Of a stretch of 64,000 nt of DNA, positions 1 to 15,177 are shown piece by piece. The position numbers were made by a program, and so were the translations under genes. Position 1 is the first letter of the stretch, and each line of letters begins with the position of its first letter. Source of the DNA: Epiperipatus broadwayi (lineage: Eukaryota; Onychophora; Udeonychophora; Euonychophora; Peripatidae); the NCBI GenBank assembly GCA_028023455.1, contig JAQFVV010000042.1:5163739-5227738 (forward strand), in the 5' to 3' direction. The notes beneath the pieces were generated by a model that ran no database searches, was not told the origin of the DNA, and saw only the letters and a program-made list of their open reading frames with translations.

Positions 1-3000
1 AATAAAAGTCTTAGAAAATCATTCTTTAAATTTTTTTTATTAAGCTTTGTTCTTGGTTTTAATATTTCAGTATTATCTATAAACTTGGAGATTTATCTAA
101 TTAAATGAAAATAATTATTGGCTTAATTGATTAAGAAATTTTTAGTAAATCAATTGAATAGAAATAATTACTGTGTTAATTAGTTAAGAAATGTTTGATA
201 AACTGAATGAATAAAGATAAGTATTGGCTTATCTAAGTTTTAAAAAAATGTAAACAGGTAATCACTGGATTTGTTAATTAAAAATACTTGGTAAATGAAT
301 GGTCTTATTAATTAAAAATTTAATGATATAAAAAGACCAGCTCAGAATTATAGGATTCTTTCTGCTTTTATGTGTCGTTGAACCTGCATCTTGTGATTAT
401 CTTTGCCTACTTAGCATGATGTATCCAGAACTTTTACCAACAGTCATGTTAAAAATCATAAGCAGCTAAAGCATCAGGAAAAGAACTTCACTTCTCCCGT
501 ACATAGTATATAGCCAATGAATGCCCAACTTTATTTGCTGAGTAACCAACAGTGCTAGCCACCATCAAATATGCTGTTCAATCAAATGTACTTCTCAATA
601 TTAAATAAATAACTATCCAGTTCCAATATGTCGCCATGATTCTGGTATACAGTACTGAAGCAGTCGACCTGATATTCAGATCGAGCTTCACAGCCCACTC
701 AGAATCTCCCACCACCAAACCTTATTTAAACTCCATCCTTATGCATATATACGTATTTACTAATACATATTTTTTTCTTCTTGCTTAACTATTAAAATAA
801 CTGACGTAGATATATAGATATCTTAATACAACTAATTTTAATAAATAAATATTTGATTTTATTTTAATTCATATACGTGTGTAATGGATATGTACATATT
901 ATTGGTGAAGGGAGATTACTTTTAAAACATAACTTCGAATAAAAATATATTATTAGTGTATATTTTTAAAATTATATATAATGTTATTTATTTTAATCAT
1001 GATGGTCAGAAAATGATGCAATCCTCCTAAGAAGATTCTCGAATGTAATTAAGACAATTTACGGAAACCCATTAGTCCGAATTAAAATGTTATAATTTTA
1101 TAATAGTAAAGTAAGAATCCATTAATGGAAATTTTATTCACTTCAAATTTGTTTTAAAATCATAACTATATTTTAAAACAAATCGTTCGAGAAATTTGTA
1201 ATAGGATTGTATTGTTTCAAAACTTACTAAAACAAAAGATGCACCCGGTCAGCAGATTCCAGATCTACTAAGTGCATAAAGGGCCTCAGGTCTAGCAGCT
1301 AAATACTGCTAGACTTGAATTCAAAAGGAAGAGAAGCCCAATATTCATACAGCAATGGCAGATCTAATCCATGCTCGTGGTAATAGCAATACAATGTATT
1401 GTGAGTAGAGGAAATTTCACCTTTCTCTCATTCAAACATGCTCTTTCCTGCAATCATATGTTAGCCATCTGACTGACCAAATCTAGATCTAGTTCACCAA
1501 ATCGCAATGGACACTAAATCATCAAGGATCGCCACTAATTTTATCAAGGTAAAAGAACTTTAGCCGCGGCCTAATGTATAAACTCTTAAACTCAGCCTTC
1601 TGTAATAATAACCTGTCTATAACTTAAGATATCGTTCTATTAGGTAATTAATATTATGTAAAATGATTTATAATTTACTTACCTCTAGTTTACACGTAAC
1701 TCTATATAACTTTAATTTCCTTTTTATCATTGAGCCTCTATTAAATGTTTTCTTTCACTTTCATGCAGCAATAATCTTTTTAACTTTTATTATCGTATTT
1801 TATATATTTATATTTTAAATATGCCAATAATCTCAAATTCGCTAGTATGTAATTTCTCTTTTATTTTTCCCTCCCTACTTTATGGGATGACTAGATTAAG
1901 TTTAATTAAAAATAATTCCTATTTTTATCTTAGCAAATGCTTGCGAATTTGGGGAAAAACAAATTAATTATCTCATAGCAAAAATCTGTTTTTCTAAGAA
2001 ATGTTTTTTTATTTTATTTAAATAATAAAGCATTAATCCTAAAAATTCAAATTTATTATGTGAAATCAAATCTATTTATTCTCAAATTCATCACCACCAC
2101 CCCATTCGTATATATATATATATAATTATGTTTATTCTAATGACAGCATTTATAACTGAATTCTTATATTATTATTGTGGGAAGTTTATAGATAAATTAA
2201 AATAAGGGGAAAGGGGAGTCTTTATACCAATGAATTATGTATTTTAATAAGTTTAAATGATCCATTACTGTTTAGTAATTAAATCATACCATTACGTGGG
2301 ATATTCCATAATGTATGGGCAGTAATTAAGTAAATATTTTTTAAAGTTATATGTGTTGCAGGCATACAGGCCTCATCGTTCGCTTATATATATATTTGTG
2401 CTCGTATCTCCAAGTCCAAAAACCAGGCTCTTAACTCCCCTGGGGACTTATTTGGTCGCTTAAGCTGGCTTTATATGGGAGTGCTCTGGAAAAAACCCAG
2501 CCCATTAAACACATAGCCGACCACTCTTCGTTCGTGAACTGATTCTGCCAACATTTGCATACATATATCAGTCTATTTCTTCAATAAATTCTCAGAAGCA
2601 CCTGAAAGAATCCGTGACTGGATCACATAAATATGCCGCCATGCACGCACCCGTTATATTTCTAGATAAAACCTATGAATATCCATCAGCCATAATGTTA
2701 TGACTCTACTAACTAGATCTATTTATTATATTTATTAATATTTTCAAATGCGCGTCTTTTGTGACGGCATTATATATATGTTAACGAGCTATCCCACACA
2801 CGTTTCTTACTCAGCAAAAACTGAAATTCTTTCATCTATTAATAAAAATGTATTTTTTACTAAAAATTAATATTACCATCATAAAATAATGTTTGTAAGC
2901 TAAATCGGTTAAATGCTATATTTTGTTCTTTCTGGGGGTGGATTGGTATCTCACAGATATATTTCCTCATAGCGCTAAATCAATTGTTCATTGGTATATT

Positions 3001-6000
3001 TATCTATTATTGGCATATGAGATAGCCGCAATAATAAATCAAATAAAGTAATCAATCAAATCTGTCATCTTCTAAGTTATAAACAAATGTCATGATTTAC
3101 CTGTTACCGTCTAAATATAATTCAAATTATATGTACTTTAAGAGGCCAATGATTAATAAAATAATAAAACAAGTATTTATTCATATTTCTTTAAATTAAT
3201 AAATCTAATATATATATCCTAACCGTGCAAAATCATTGTTTTCTTTTATTTAAATATTAATATCTTAGTTATTAAATTATGCTCGTCCTGACTAGATGAT
3301 CTCCCGCTAATCTTATAGATATAATTAATATGAAAGGTCACGACCTTTAAATGAGTAAAACTTCTATTTAATGCTAAAATACTCAGTCATATAATTTTAA
3401 ATTAAGAATCTTTTGATCGGCATCATCGGGGCTCATAAGTTGGTAGATCTGGAAAATAGGCGAATAGGGGAGAGTTCATGAGTGTTCCTGACTTATGTAT
3501 CTTGCGCATGATTGGACTCTAGGTACTTTTGCCTAGATGCTAGATCTTGTTATGAACAGACAAAACCGACCGGTACAGTACCGAAAGCACTTGGCAAATA
3601 GTTTTTGTGATTAATATTTTTTGAATTTTAGCTACTCTATTTATCACACTTTATATGTGAATAATAATTCTCAATATTAAAGAAACTTTCAGGACAAACT
3701 CTTTACAAAATAAAAAATTGGTAAATGAAACTATTACAGGAACTTACATTTACATGCATACATACAACTATATAACATTCAACTTTTCTATCCCTTCACC
3801 ATGTTTTCCCTAGGACTTAAGATAAAGTTCTACTTATGAAAAATTTTATGAGATTTTATCAATAGCCAATGGTAGATAAGTTAAATGATGTAATTTTATA
3901 TTTATGAATTTTTTCTATAAACTATTTTTTAAATTAATGTTTGTATTTTAATCCTTAGTGTATCTGATCGCATGATAGTTTTAATAATAGAAACTAGTTT
4001 GTTTTAAAATTTTAATTTTTTTTTCTCTTTCCACTTGTAAAAATATTTTATTAGAAAGAAAATTACCCCTGCAATTATTTAATTATGATCCATGTTGCTT
4101 TTAAAGAGAAGTTTTCATTAGAAAAAAAGAAAGTTTTAAAAAGAGATAGATTTTATTTTTTTCTAATATATTGTATAGTTTATATTTAATAAATTAATAT
4201 AATGCCTCTGAAAAGTTTTAAAATTATTACAATAGATGTGTGTATAACTATAAATCATTGATAAGAGGATTAAATTAGTTAGCAGTTTTGTTTATTCTGT
4301 TTGCATCATATGCACCTGAAATTAAAGGAATTGATATAATTATATGTGTGCATTGTATAAGACAATCCTGGATATTTACTCCAGCATGTAAATTTATTTA
4401 TTATATGTTTTGGCCCTCTGTGACTTTATTATTCTTCCCACTTGAGATACACACGATCGAATGGTTTTTGCATTGGATATAATATTTCTCCTCATGATGA
4501 TATATGTTTCTGCTTTCTAATATGGGTGATTAAGAGGTCAATTTATTGTTATTCTATATTTTTTAGTGGTTAGATCAAATGCACAGCATATAGGCTTAAT
4601 TTTTGTAATGGCCTGTGTACGATTAGGGCTGCTTTATTATTTGTTTAATGCAAATCTGAAATATATATGTGCACACATCTGGATAAATTGAGTCATTATC
4701 AAACTTTAGAGATTATCTAATAGTATTATAAGTAAACTTTTTCGGAAAATGTAATATTTAAACTACCAGCTGTCAAATATACTATATGCTTACATGAAAA
4801 GAATTAATTAATATTAAAAATCTGTCATATTTGAAATAACTGCAATATTTAAGTCCCACAATTCAACTGTATAATATGCTTTGTTAAATTGTTAATAAAC
4901 ATTGTTTTGTTGATCATTAGATTTGTTCAACATTTTGTTTACTGCTCTGCCAATTACTATTTACCAAGAATCTCTGCTCTCCATGATCTAGAGACAATTT
5001 TAGATATATGACTGATGATACAGCTATGAGAGGCATTTATATTTGGTATCTTCACCGGTAAACTATAAATTTCTAGGCTAGAGGTCTAGTGAGCCCCTCT
5101 GATGATGAATATTAAATTGTCTGTTACAATACAAATTTATGAAGTCTGGGAAAATAAAATAAATTAAGTAGAGGGGGCAAAATAGTTATAATAAATCAAT
5201 ATGAATATAAAAAAGTAGTATATATATATAATTACACAAGAATAAAAAATATTTAATATCTTAAAAAATGTATAACAACACAAGGAACTTATTATTTGGT
5301 ACAAGAACAAAACTTTAAATACCAAGGGGAAAATCAAAGATTAAAATAAGAATTTGGATTATATATACTTTATAAAAAGAGAATATAGAACATTTACTTT
5401 TGGAGTGTAGAATGTTGAAATAGCTTTCAAAATAAATTGTATGGATATTGAAAAACCTTATAAGTAAAGGGAAGAGATAGAGATTTTGATTCCTTTTTTT
5501 AGGTCTTTTTATATAAAAAAAAGAGAGAAATATGGAAATATGATAGTGGAATTAATAAAACAGATTTTATTAAAATGAAATAGGAGGAGTAAAAAATAAC
5601 ATGAATCAGAGCTGGAAAAATGATTTGGTACTAAGTAAGAAGTAGATGATTTTATAGTGATATATAACAAAACACAGGGGAGAAATGTTCAGCTTGAGTA
5701 AAAAGATTTCTAATCATATAGCAAACTTCAGGCTCCATTTAAGCATAGGTTATTTTATATTATATCAAGTAGCATATATTTGTTATCTTTTACATTTCAT
5801 TATCAATTTTTTTTATGCAAAAAATGTGTGCAGACTTACTAAAATTGAAATATTCATTCCAAGTCTAATTTTGTGTAGTTAGCAAAGGGTAGTCAATGTT
5901 TAAAATTAAATTAAGAGAATAAAATCAACTACAGTACAAATCCCCACCATAATAATACTTTAGTTAACTTATACAAATATATGTGTACACACACAGATAT

Positions 6001-6585
6001 ATTTGGTATAGAAATTTAGTTTAATTATTTAAATAGTTTTCTTTTAATAAAGGAATTTTTATTTTATTTTGTCTTTGTTAATTCCTTTTGTAATATATTT
6101 TAAAGAAAAGTTTGATTTTTTGTTAAAATAAAAAGATTTATTTTGGAGCATATTAATTAAAGTAATTAAACAACATAGAATGCACTTTCATTTTAATTTA
6201 CTTATACTTTGTGTCTTTTCTTATAAAATTGTAATTCAGAATAATCACTTTGGAAATGAAAAAATTACACTATTCACTTCTACTTGGCGGCTGTATTGCC
6301 ATGATTATGATATCATTTTAGAAATATCAAAAGCAGATTCAGTATACTACATTAACTATATAAACATTCCAGTTTAAGCTTTTCTTATTTTTTCACTTCC
6401 AAAGCGATTATTCCGAATTACAATTTCATTTCAATTAAATTATAATAGCTAAACAGCATTAAGCTGTGCACATGCTTTTCAAATTTTTATATAAAAATAT
6501 AAAAAAACTTCTAACACATTATAAAGATTTGGGAAAAGAAAAAAGGTTTCTTTTTTTCAACTTTTGTTTTTGATGTGTAATGTTT
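1..6585. other. AT-rich non-coding stretch, nothing recognised
   Basis: Open frames here are at most 65 codons, have low-complexity composition and resemble no family I know. A few less AT-rich patches (about 640-720, 1240-1330, 2360-2690 and 3420-3600) look like worn interspersed repeats but I cannot name them. A short perfect hairpin (9-bp arms, 1290-1298 and 1306-1314) is present. If the WTAP gene extends in this direction the stretch may be intronic, but I found no exon with matching splice borders. Confidence 0.5.
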
Positions 6586-6589
6586 AATG

Positions 6590-7265
6590 GTTAGAAGGTG
6601 AAAATTTAAAAAATTATTTAATAATTTTTTTTATTTTTTTTTTAAGGTGGGAGAAGTAATAAATTTTAAAATTTGTTAAAATTTGGGTTTGGAGGAAGGG
6701 TGGGGTTGTTGGGGGGGTTGTTTTTTTTTTTTTTAAATGGGTTTTTTTTAAAAAAAAAATTTTTTTTTTTTTTTTTTAATATAAAAAAGTTGTAATTTTT
6801 TTTTTTTATCATCAACATGTAAAAGTAATTTAAAGTGATTATTTAATAACTTCACACTTTCTTTCAGACACTTAAGATTTGCCCATACAAAAGCGTTGGG
6901 TGAAAGGATAGATGGATTCTATCTTTCCCAAAGATTATCATATGTTTGAAGTGTTTGTGTTCAGTCATTTATAGTTAAAATCTGAAAGCGCGTGCACTTA
7001 ATGTGTTAGTATTACAGTTATAAAACATCGTATAAAAATAATTGATTCATTTACATATATTTAATTTCAAATAAGAAAGTAAATTCTAGTAATTTTCACT
7101 AGGTATTCATTCAAATTAAAAGTAATTTAAAGTGATTATTTAATAACTTCACACTTTTTTCAGAATAAGATTTGTACAAAAGTTGGGTTGAAAGGATAGA
7201 TGGATTCTATTTTCAAAGTTTTCATGTGTTGAAGTGTTGTATTCAGTCATTATAGAAAATCTGGT
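6590..7265. repeat. homopolymer-rich segment followed by an imperfect ~300-bp-spaced direct repeat
   Basis: Positions 6600-6800 are dominated by long T, A and G runs. A block at about 6821-6990 then reappears at about 7119-7262. The second copy keeps the same order of words, for example GTGATTATTTAATAACTTCA and GGATAGATGGATTCTAT, but lacks many one- to few-base pieces throughout. A normal tandem duplication would more often show substitutions. Many small deletions suggest a noisy read or unpolished consensus placed beside its true copy. Confidence 0.6.
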
Positions 7266-8515
7266 AGTTGTTATATATAAAATTTAAAATAATTCATTCA
7301 ATTAAATTAATGTAATTAAAGTCAAATTTTCTTTTATACCAGTTTTTGGTTATCAAAGGAAGACTAATGAATTTTGCAGTCTAATATGTAAATTTGAATT
7401 TACTTTAATGTCTAGATTATCTCATTATAATTATTTCAATCAGTCCCAAAAATAAAATTTGTAATCATAGTTTTTTCTTGGGTAATTTAATTCCATGAAA
7501 TAAGGTCTTCCTATAAATAATCTTAGATAAAATCCAAATTAGTCTCTTGTTTTCTTAGTTTTTGTGCTGGTCATCATTATCATCAAAGTGAAGCTGATGT
7601 AACAACCTCTCTACGTTACTGGGAAGCTTTTTTGTGACAAAATAATCTACTTCAAATTCTTTCTGGATAGATAGCCAACCTTATCGAATATGCTCTCAGT
7701 AGCATTTAGTTTACGGTGTGCTAAACTATTAAATATTAAGTGAAAGCTGTTGGAAAAATCTGATCATGACAAATTAAATCTTCTGAATTATTGAAAACCA
7801 AATGTCACTCAAATAATTAGAACAAGAAGTAGAAAACTACAGGATCCCGAATTTTAAGTTTAACTCACAAACTTTATTTAATATGAGCTCTAAATTACCA
7901 TATGTGAGGAATAAAAGAATATAATTCAACTGCATTTGGAAATAGTGGTTAAATCTAATGAATACTGCCAAACTCTGTATTATTCATATGAAAACAGGTA
8001 AATTTACAGTCATTTAAATTTATAAACTTTTGGGACTTCATATTGAATTTAATGAATTTTCATTATATCTAAAATTTTCAATTCCAATATTTTTTATCCC
8101 ATTTATATATTCTTTAAACATTTAATTTAAATTTTATCATTTAACATTTATTTGTTAACAATTATTTTAGCAAACTAAAATTTTTAAAATAACTTTAATA
8201 AGTTATTTTGTAGATTCTAAACAAGTGAATTGTGGATATATATATATATCTAATAATTTTATTTTAAATTAATGATTAAATTAGTAGTTAATCCCAGATA
8301 TCACTCATCATTAAAAATTTTGATCTTCATTGTTTCTAATTAAGTTACAAGGTAAAGCAAAGTCTAAATTAGGAAGAATGAGTTAATATGAAAATGAAAC
8401 CCAAAGATGTCATCAAGTTTATGATATGCATATATTTAACTTATTATCATCGCTGTTAATAAACTTTTTAACAACTGCAATAAAACTACATTTTTTCTTT
8501 AAAATATTATGTCTT
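7266..8515. other. AT-rich non-coding stretch
   Basis: I see no gene, RNA gene or clear repeat. A minus-strand open run at about 7570-7610 reads as an acidic peptide end, but it lacks splice borders or family resemblance and is not called. Confidence 0.4.
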
Positions 8516-8926
8516 GTAAACTATAATGTTATTTTCACTGAATCCAATCAAATTATATACTCTCGTTTTCTTTTTAAAAACTTTATTTCTTCTCATCAAG
8601 TATATATACATATTCATATTTTTAATCACCCAACGTTTCGACCACTTTTTTAAATGTGGATTATATAATGTAATATATATGTAAAAAAGATGTATGGATA
8701 GATGAAAGAAAAATGTAATTCTTTTTTATGATATGGGTAAATTTTTTTATATATTGATTTTATTTGTAATAATAATGATATAAATTTGTAATTTTATAGA
8801 TCCTTGAAAATGACGATAGAAAAAAATGGTAGAGTTGGGTGTTTAAAGATGTGAATATGTATGAGAATAACATTTTTAAAAAGAATATAATTTGATTCGA
8901 TTCAATCAAAAAAATATTATAATTTA
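8516..8926. repeat. foldback (inverted-repeat) element
   Basis: The left arm (about 8516-8660) and right arm (about 8810-8926) are inverted copies with moderate divergence. Shared words include the GAATCCAATCAAATTATA / GAATCGAATCAAATTATA pair and the CACCCAAC words near the inner ends. Translated frames on opposite strands of the two arms share an ESNQII stretch, which reflects the inverted repeat and not a gene. The layout fits a foldback MITE of unknown family; I found no clear target duplication. Confidence 0.6.
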
Positions 8927-11900
8927 TGGAATGTTTGTTAAAGATCATATTAAAATGGGGAAAAACTTAATATCTCATTGTTTGCTTATGGGAGCTAGGG
9001 ATTTGGGTGTATGTTTGTATTCAGAATTAATTAATATATAGTAGAATTTGTTTATTAAAAGCTTTGAATCAGAACTCAATTTTGGTATGGCATATATCAC
9101 TTATACGTATAAAAATAGTTTCACAAGATTTATAACACATTCAAGAGATGTATGGCATCTCACACATCGAGATATATATAATGCAGCCTATGGGAATGTT
9201 TAATTATTTATGCCTTATCTTTAGATTTAAAAGAGAATTTGATATAGTTACTATTATGCACTTTACTCATGATACATAGTTTAAAATATTTTCCAGAGTT
9301 TACTAAAATATGCATTCATTGATGTAATTATTTAGATGACTTACTAATGAGGTAATTAAATTTGTATTGATATGACTTCTACTATAAAACCGTTAATAAT
9401 TATTATAAGTTGACTTGAGTAAAATCATATTGAATTCTTGTGTAATAAGTCTGACATTTAAAATATTTGCATGCACATCCATGGCTTGGTCTTAATATGT
9501 AATACCAACAGCTTTATATAAGCTTAGTTAAATATATTATTATAAATCTATATAAAAATCTGAAATGGTATACAAACGGGATATTTATTGCTTTACTAGA
9601 TATTTATTGCTTTACTTATAAATTTCCAAATATTGAATAACAAGAAGACACTTGTCTAGAGATATAAAAGTTATTTATAGTAATTTATACTATAATAAGA
9701 ATATTGAATCTATAATAAATATTTGTTTTAATCCATTCAGTCTAAAGTTTGTCATTATTTGTTACTAGATTCAGGGTACGATCACATACAATAGTCATTG
9801 CATTATTCCAAAGAGTCTAGCAATCCTCCATGAATTAGTGAACATATAGAAATATTGAGTAATGAATGCGAAATCTGTAGAATTTATGGTTAGAAAACTT
9901 CAACAGCAAATTTAAATTTCCTATAGGGATAAATATATAGAACATCTATTGAGGCCTGATTTTACTAGGTATAGAATAAGACCATTTACTAATATAAATA
10001 GGAAATTCTGGAAGATAAATCTAATGGCGCCCACTGATAATTGATACTAATCACATCTGCGAATTCTCTTTTCTCTATTACAATAAACAATACATGAAAT
10101 TTTAATAGGATAATTACATAAATTTAAAAATCAGAATTAAATTAATTATAGTGATTACATAAAATTACATTATCTTTTAAGTTTTTTAAATTTTTTAAGT
10201 ACTCCACACTATTTAATGTTCATTATTCAGTAATTATATAGTGTATATTTTTTTTCTTGAAATTAGCAATCATCAGCTTTACTTAAGATAACATGAAAAC
10301 TTTACACGTTATGTCACTCAATTCATCTTTCATTTTCCTTTTTAGAAAATGTAATTTTCATTTCTTTATAATAAAAAATAATGACTTTATGATAATTTTT
10401 CCAAATAACACTTTCTTTTTCATTTTTGTTGTTCTTATAGTTTAATGTTTACAAAAAATTTACAACAGAGAATAATAAATTATTCAACTAATTCAAACAT
10501 CAACAGTGATTTCTCCATGGGGACTAGGAGACTAATATCTTTTATAGTTTTCTGCTAGCGATTTCTCTGTAGTAATAGTTATAGTTCTAAAAAAAAAAGA
10601 ATTAAGTTATCTTTGTCCATAAATATAGTGTTTGTCTTTACTGCAATCTTTTTTCCCTGATCAGATCAGATTGATTTTTTATTAGTGAACATTGTGAGAT
10701 TAACAAAATTTATACTATGAATTAGTGCATTTTCATTATGATAATAGATCACTTGTGTATATATAAATTAGAGAATATCTGAAATTTTGACCAGTTCAGG
10801 AATGTAATCTGAACTTTTTTTCCTACCAATTATTTTTATGCTTACCATGTTAACATGTTGTATATAGGTAGATACTGAAATGTAATGAATTTATTTTATA
10901 ATTATTAATATCATAAATATGACTATTACAAAAAAGAAAGTCTTAATTTGAAGATAAGTAGTTTGCACAATTTCTAAATTTCACAAAACAATTATTTTTG
11001 TAGCTTAGTCAATTCTAACCTGAATATTAACAAGTTTGAATGCAATATACACACACACACACCATTTTCTTATCAAGAAGTTTGTAGAGGTTAAACTTTA
11101 TTGGAAAATTCATAAAAATAATTGTTTTTATACCTTTTAGAACATTACAAATAGTCTAATAAGAAAATAAATAAATTTTGATTTGAATAGTTCCAGTTCA
11201 AACTCCTATAATTTTTTATATTATAGCTTTTTATAAAATGTGACATTTCTACAATTATTTTAATAAATTATTTGCCACAGGAGATTCTAAAATTCACAAA
11301 AACAATTGCTTTTTATAATTATGAGAAAGTACCTTTTTATAAATATTTCTGAAAAAAAAAAAAGAAGCAATTATAAACACATTTTTTTTTTGGAATAAAG
11401 TAGTTATTAGTCAGGCTAACAATATCTGAAGAACAGATGAGAATAATACCACTCAAAATGTTGTGTGCTATTACTAACAAATATAATTGAAAAATTTAAT
11501 TAAACATTTTTCTAAAGTTATTCAATATTTAATGTTAGATGATGGAAGTAGTCCATTTTCTACTTTCATCATAAATCTTCAAGCAAGCATCATATATTAA
11601 TATTATTAAAAAAAAAAAAAATTTAACCACTTTTTTTATTACATAACAAAACATCAAAAAAATTGCATAATTCTGACTACTTATTTGAAAAAGTATAAAA
11701 AATTAATATATAGATATAAAATATATACTTTATTTTTATAATTATTTTTTTGAAGCATTAAAAATTTGCATGTTGGAAAAATATTTTTTTTTACTTCATA
11801 TTAATAAAAAAACAAAGGTGTTTTTTTAATAAGATAATTTTAATATTTTTGTTCTTTGTATTACTTTTCAAATAATAACTAGTTTAATTTAAAAAGTAAT

Positions 11901-14900
11901 TTAATTTTTCTATAACACTATTCAAAATGAAAGCTACATTAATTTAATTCTAAATTTTAAACCATGACTTACTTACATTGAACCCTCAGATAAAAGTTTA
12001 AAAAAATTTAAAATCTGATTCAGTAGTATAATAATAATAGATTTGTAAAAGAATATTTTAAAATGTCTCCGTTTAACATTTGTTGAGTTATTTTATATTT
12101 TTAACTTATTTTTGTTATAAGTATATTAAAAATATATTATAGATATATTATGTATATATGATAGATATTTTTCTGTAACAGTCATCTATTTTCTTTGATT
12201 CCAATACTAAAAAAAGCCCTATTTATTATTTTTTCTTATTGCAATATTTTTTTTTTAAAAAAGTGAAATATCCAAACTTACTCCAATATTTTTTTTTGTC
12301 TACAATTTTTGCCTTTTCTAAAACAAAGACAAAAATATATTGTAACAATATATAATAAGCCATTACATTAATTTAAAATTAGAATAAAAATTTTTTTTAA
12401 GTTCGTAAATAAAAAACTAAAAGCTAAAATTAAAAAGAGTTGTTCAATGTATGAATATATATTTGCACAGATGCAAAACTTTAAAAGTATTTCTTTTTTA
12501 AATAAAAAAAAAAAGTATTTGAACGTACTTTTTTATAAAAAAAGATAGAAGATCTAAATATAAAATATTTTAGTAAAAAGTAACGTAAGTAAAAATAGAA
12601 TCATTAAGATTTAATTCCTAAAATCTCAAAATGGAAATGATTGTGTTATTAATTATCGAAAAGCAAACTAGCCCTTGGGGATCTTATATAATTAAAAAGT
12701 CAGATGAAAGATATAGATAAAAATTAAAGATTGTTTTCCGCTCTGAAGCAGAATGTTCAATAGAAGCAGAAATCAATGCTCGAACCCTAATAAAAATGAT
12801 TGATTGTTCAGTGAATCCGGACGATATGTATAAAATGAAAATACTGAAATTAAGAAGAGTTCCAGCTTGATTTTGTGAGAAGTGCGATAAGACGCACTTG
12901 TTGCCCTCTCTCACTTATTTCAAATGAAATGACTGTTGAATTATGAATGGTACTGTTGCAGACCCGAATAAAATAATACCAGGATTGAACCAGCTAAAGC
13001 CACTTTCAGATAGACCGGTCTTCAAATAAAGACTTCGTGGGAATTAACACCAGGAACCCGGACTCTTCTACTGTAAGAGATATAACCGAAAAATTAAAAA
13101 AAAAAATAATTAAGAACTTTCAAAATTTGACAAGCTAAACCTAAATCTTTTAAAATGAACTTTAATCTGACTTTTCAAATCAATTATTAATGTTTAATTT
13201 TTATACTTTTGAGTTTGCTGACTTAATCATTTCCATTTTTTTTTTTTAATATTTATTGATTAAATTATTTAAATGCATTAAATTTAAGTTGGGTATAGAT
13301 GGCTGCATAGATTCGTTAACATTTCATTATGTTTATTTTCATATTTGATTAAAATATATAGATATTTGGTAAATATGATACCTCACGTTGAGTATCTAAA
13401 AATGTATTTATTCGAATGTCTTTCAAGTTATTGGTGTCAATGCGGCATCTTATGATGAATGACATTGGGTTTCTTGTAAATTTCCCTCTGCAATTACATC
13501 AATGACTTTATATTTTGATTGTTTATTTTGAAATGTTTTTAACTGAGCAAACTATGTAGCCTATCTATACTCAACATTCTAAAGTAAAATTTATTAAAAT
13601 GTCCATCTATGCGAAGTTTAAATAATAATTTAAATTTAAAAATTAATATTAAAATCTAAAGAAATTTTATTCCTCAATTTTATTTATATGTGCATTAATA
13701 AATGTTTTGTGTGTTAATTACTGGTAGTGGTTTATTTTATTTTTTTAAATATTAATATATTGTGAGAATATAAATCTTTATTAAAACTTATAAAAATGTT
13801 TTAAATCTCTGTTACTCCATGAACTAGTGACTAGGGCTGATGGTCGAAATAAAATATATGTGTAAAAATGTGAATCTTTAACTTACGGATCTGCCTACTA
13901 TATAAATTTTCCAGGTTCAAATGGCCTGGTGGCGCCCTGTACGGCAGATACGGTAAGACTGGAAACTTCCACTTCTCCGACCGTTAAAATATTAAGTCTT
14001 ACAATATAAACTGTTTATGTTTTCCCATATCAATTGATGAATAGAAAAGTCAAAGCAATTTTTTCATTTAATTATTTTTTTTCTTTCATTTATAAAATCA
14101 AAACAAATAAAATACTTTTCAATAATAAACTAACAATTAGGTATGATTATTTATTAAAATAATATATATAAAAATATTTTATGATAAATACTCTTATTTT
14201 ATGATGTAATAAAAAGCCAAAAAATAATTATTTCTTCAACTACAATTAGGGTTTTTACATTTTAACTTTAAATAAAAGTATTATAGAATGCTCAACAATT
14301 AATTATTTCAGTCTCCCAATTGTAATAGAAATAATTAATTTCTGGATAACCCACACTTTTATTTCAAATTAAAATATAAATCTAAAGTGTGGTTGAAAGA
14401 AACAATTATTTTTTGCTTTTATGCTTATGTATTTGTCTATTAATTAATAATAATAATTGTGTGAAGTGGGGTTCAATCATTCATGTAAGCTCATCAAGGC
14501 TCATGGGATCAAATGGTGAATTGATCTTTCTCCAGTATGAATATATTCCTGTTTTAGCATTTACTTATATTCGCTTTATAGAAGTAGATTGTAATGATTA
14601 TAAATATTTTTAGTTATTGTAAATAAATTTCGTTTTTTCTTATTTATATTATTTTTAAACATAGTTGTCCTTTTTCTCACTCTTATTCCAAACTTTAATA
14701 AAAACAGATTGCCATACACTTTGATAAAACAACATGTTTAGCTGAGCAGTTAAGGGAATGATATTGTTTTCATGATGAAGTTGCCAGAGTAACTCCTAAA
14801 TTCTTTCAGCAATGAAAGTGATGCTTAGGCATACTTATCCTACAAAAGTGCTTTTGGATGCAAGAATTTTTTGTTTTATCTTCTGAATATTGCTTTAGTG

Positions 14901-15172
14901 TATTGTGACAGTCAGATGACGTATGTTGATTTAACCCAGTTCGAATACTAGGCGAAAGTACCTCAAGGCCAACCATACGCGAGATATTAAATCAAGAATA
15001 CTATGACCTCTGCCCTATTCGTCTAGTCTCGAAGCTATTATGAACCGAACAACACTATCTGAGCCACACATAAATTATTTTTCAACCGGCCACAGAGCTT
15101 AGCAACAGCGGTAGAGACATGGACGGGAAATCCTAAGGAGCTAAATAGTTAAATGTGCAAAAGTACTAAGAA
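8927..15172. other. AT-rich non-coding stretch with a few repeat-like islands
   Basis: There is no supported gene. Less AT-rich islands at about 12690-13080 and 13840-13990 stand out from the background. The first contains a 7-bp-stem hairpin (12880-12899) and a worn B-box-like GGTTCAATCCT on the minus strand. The second contains CCAGGTTCAAATGGCCTGG, a tRNA T-arm-like stem-loop. Both could be old tRNA-derived SINEs, but neither has a convincing A box. A short AC run lies near 11050. Another island is at 14900-15130. Confidence 0.4.
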
Positions 15173-15177
15173 ATATA

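Noticed and set aside
1675-1740. Possible further WTAP exon with GTAAGT donor
   Set aside because: The open translation does not resemble WTAP and there is no good acceptor.
4965-5010. 23-base potential exon with acceptor and donor
   Set aside because: Too short and not WTAP-like; splice-like words are frequent by chance.
8630-8645. ACGTTTCGACC word as a mobile-element end
   Set aside because: A single short match is insufficient to assign the foldback element to a family.
13884-13990. Possible minus-strand exon ending at GTAAGT
   Set aside because: The peptide shows no family match, and the island looks like a tRNA-derived repeat.
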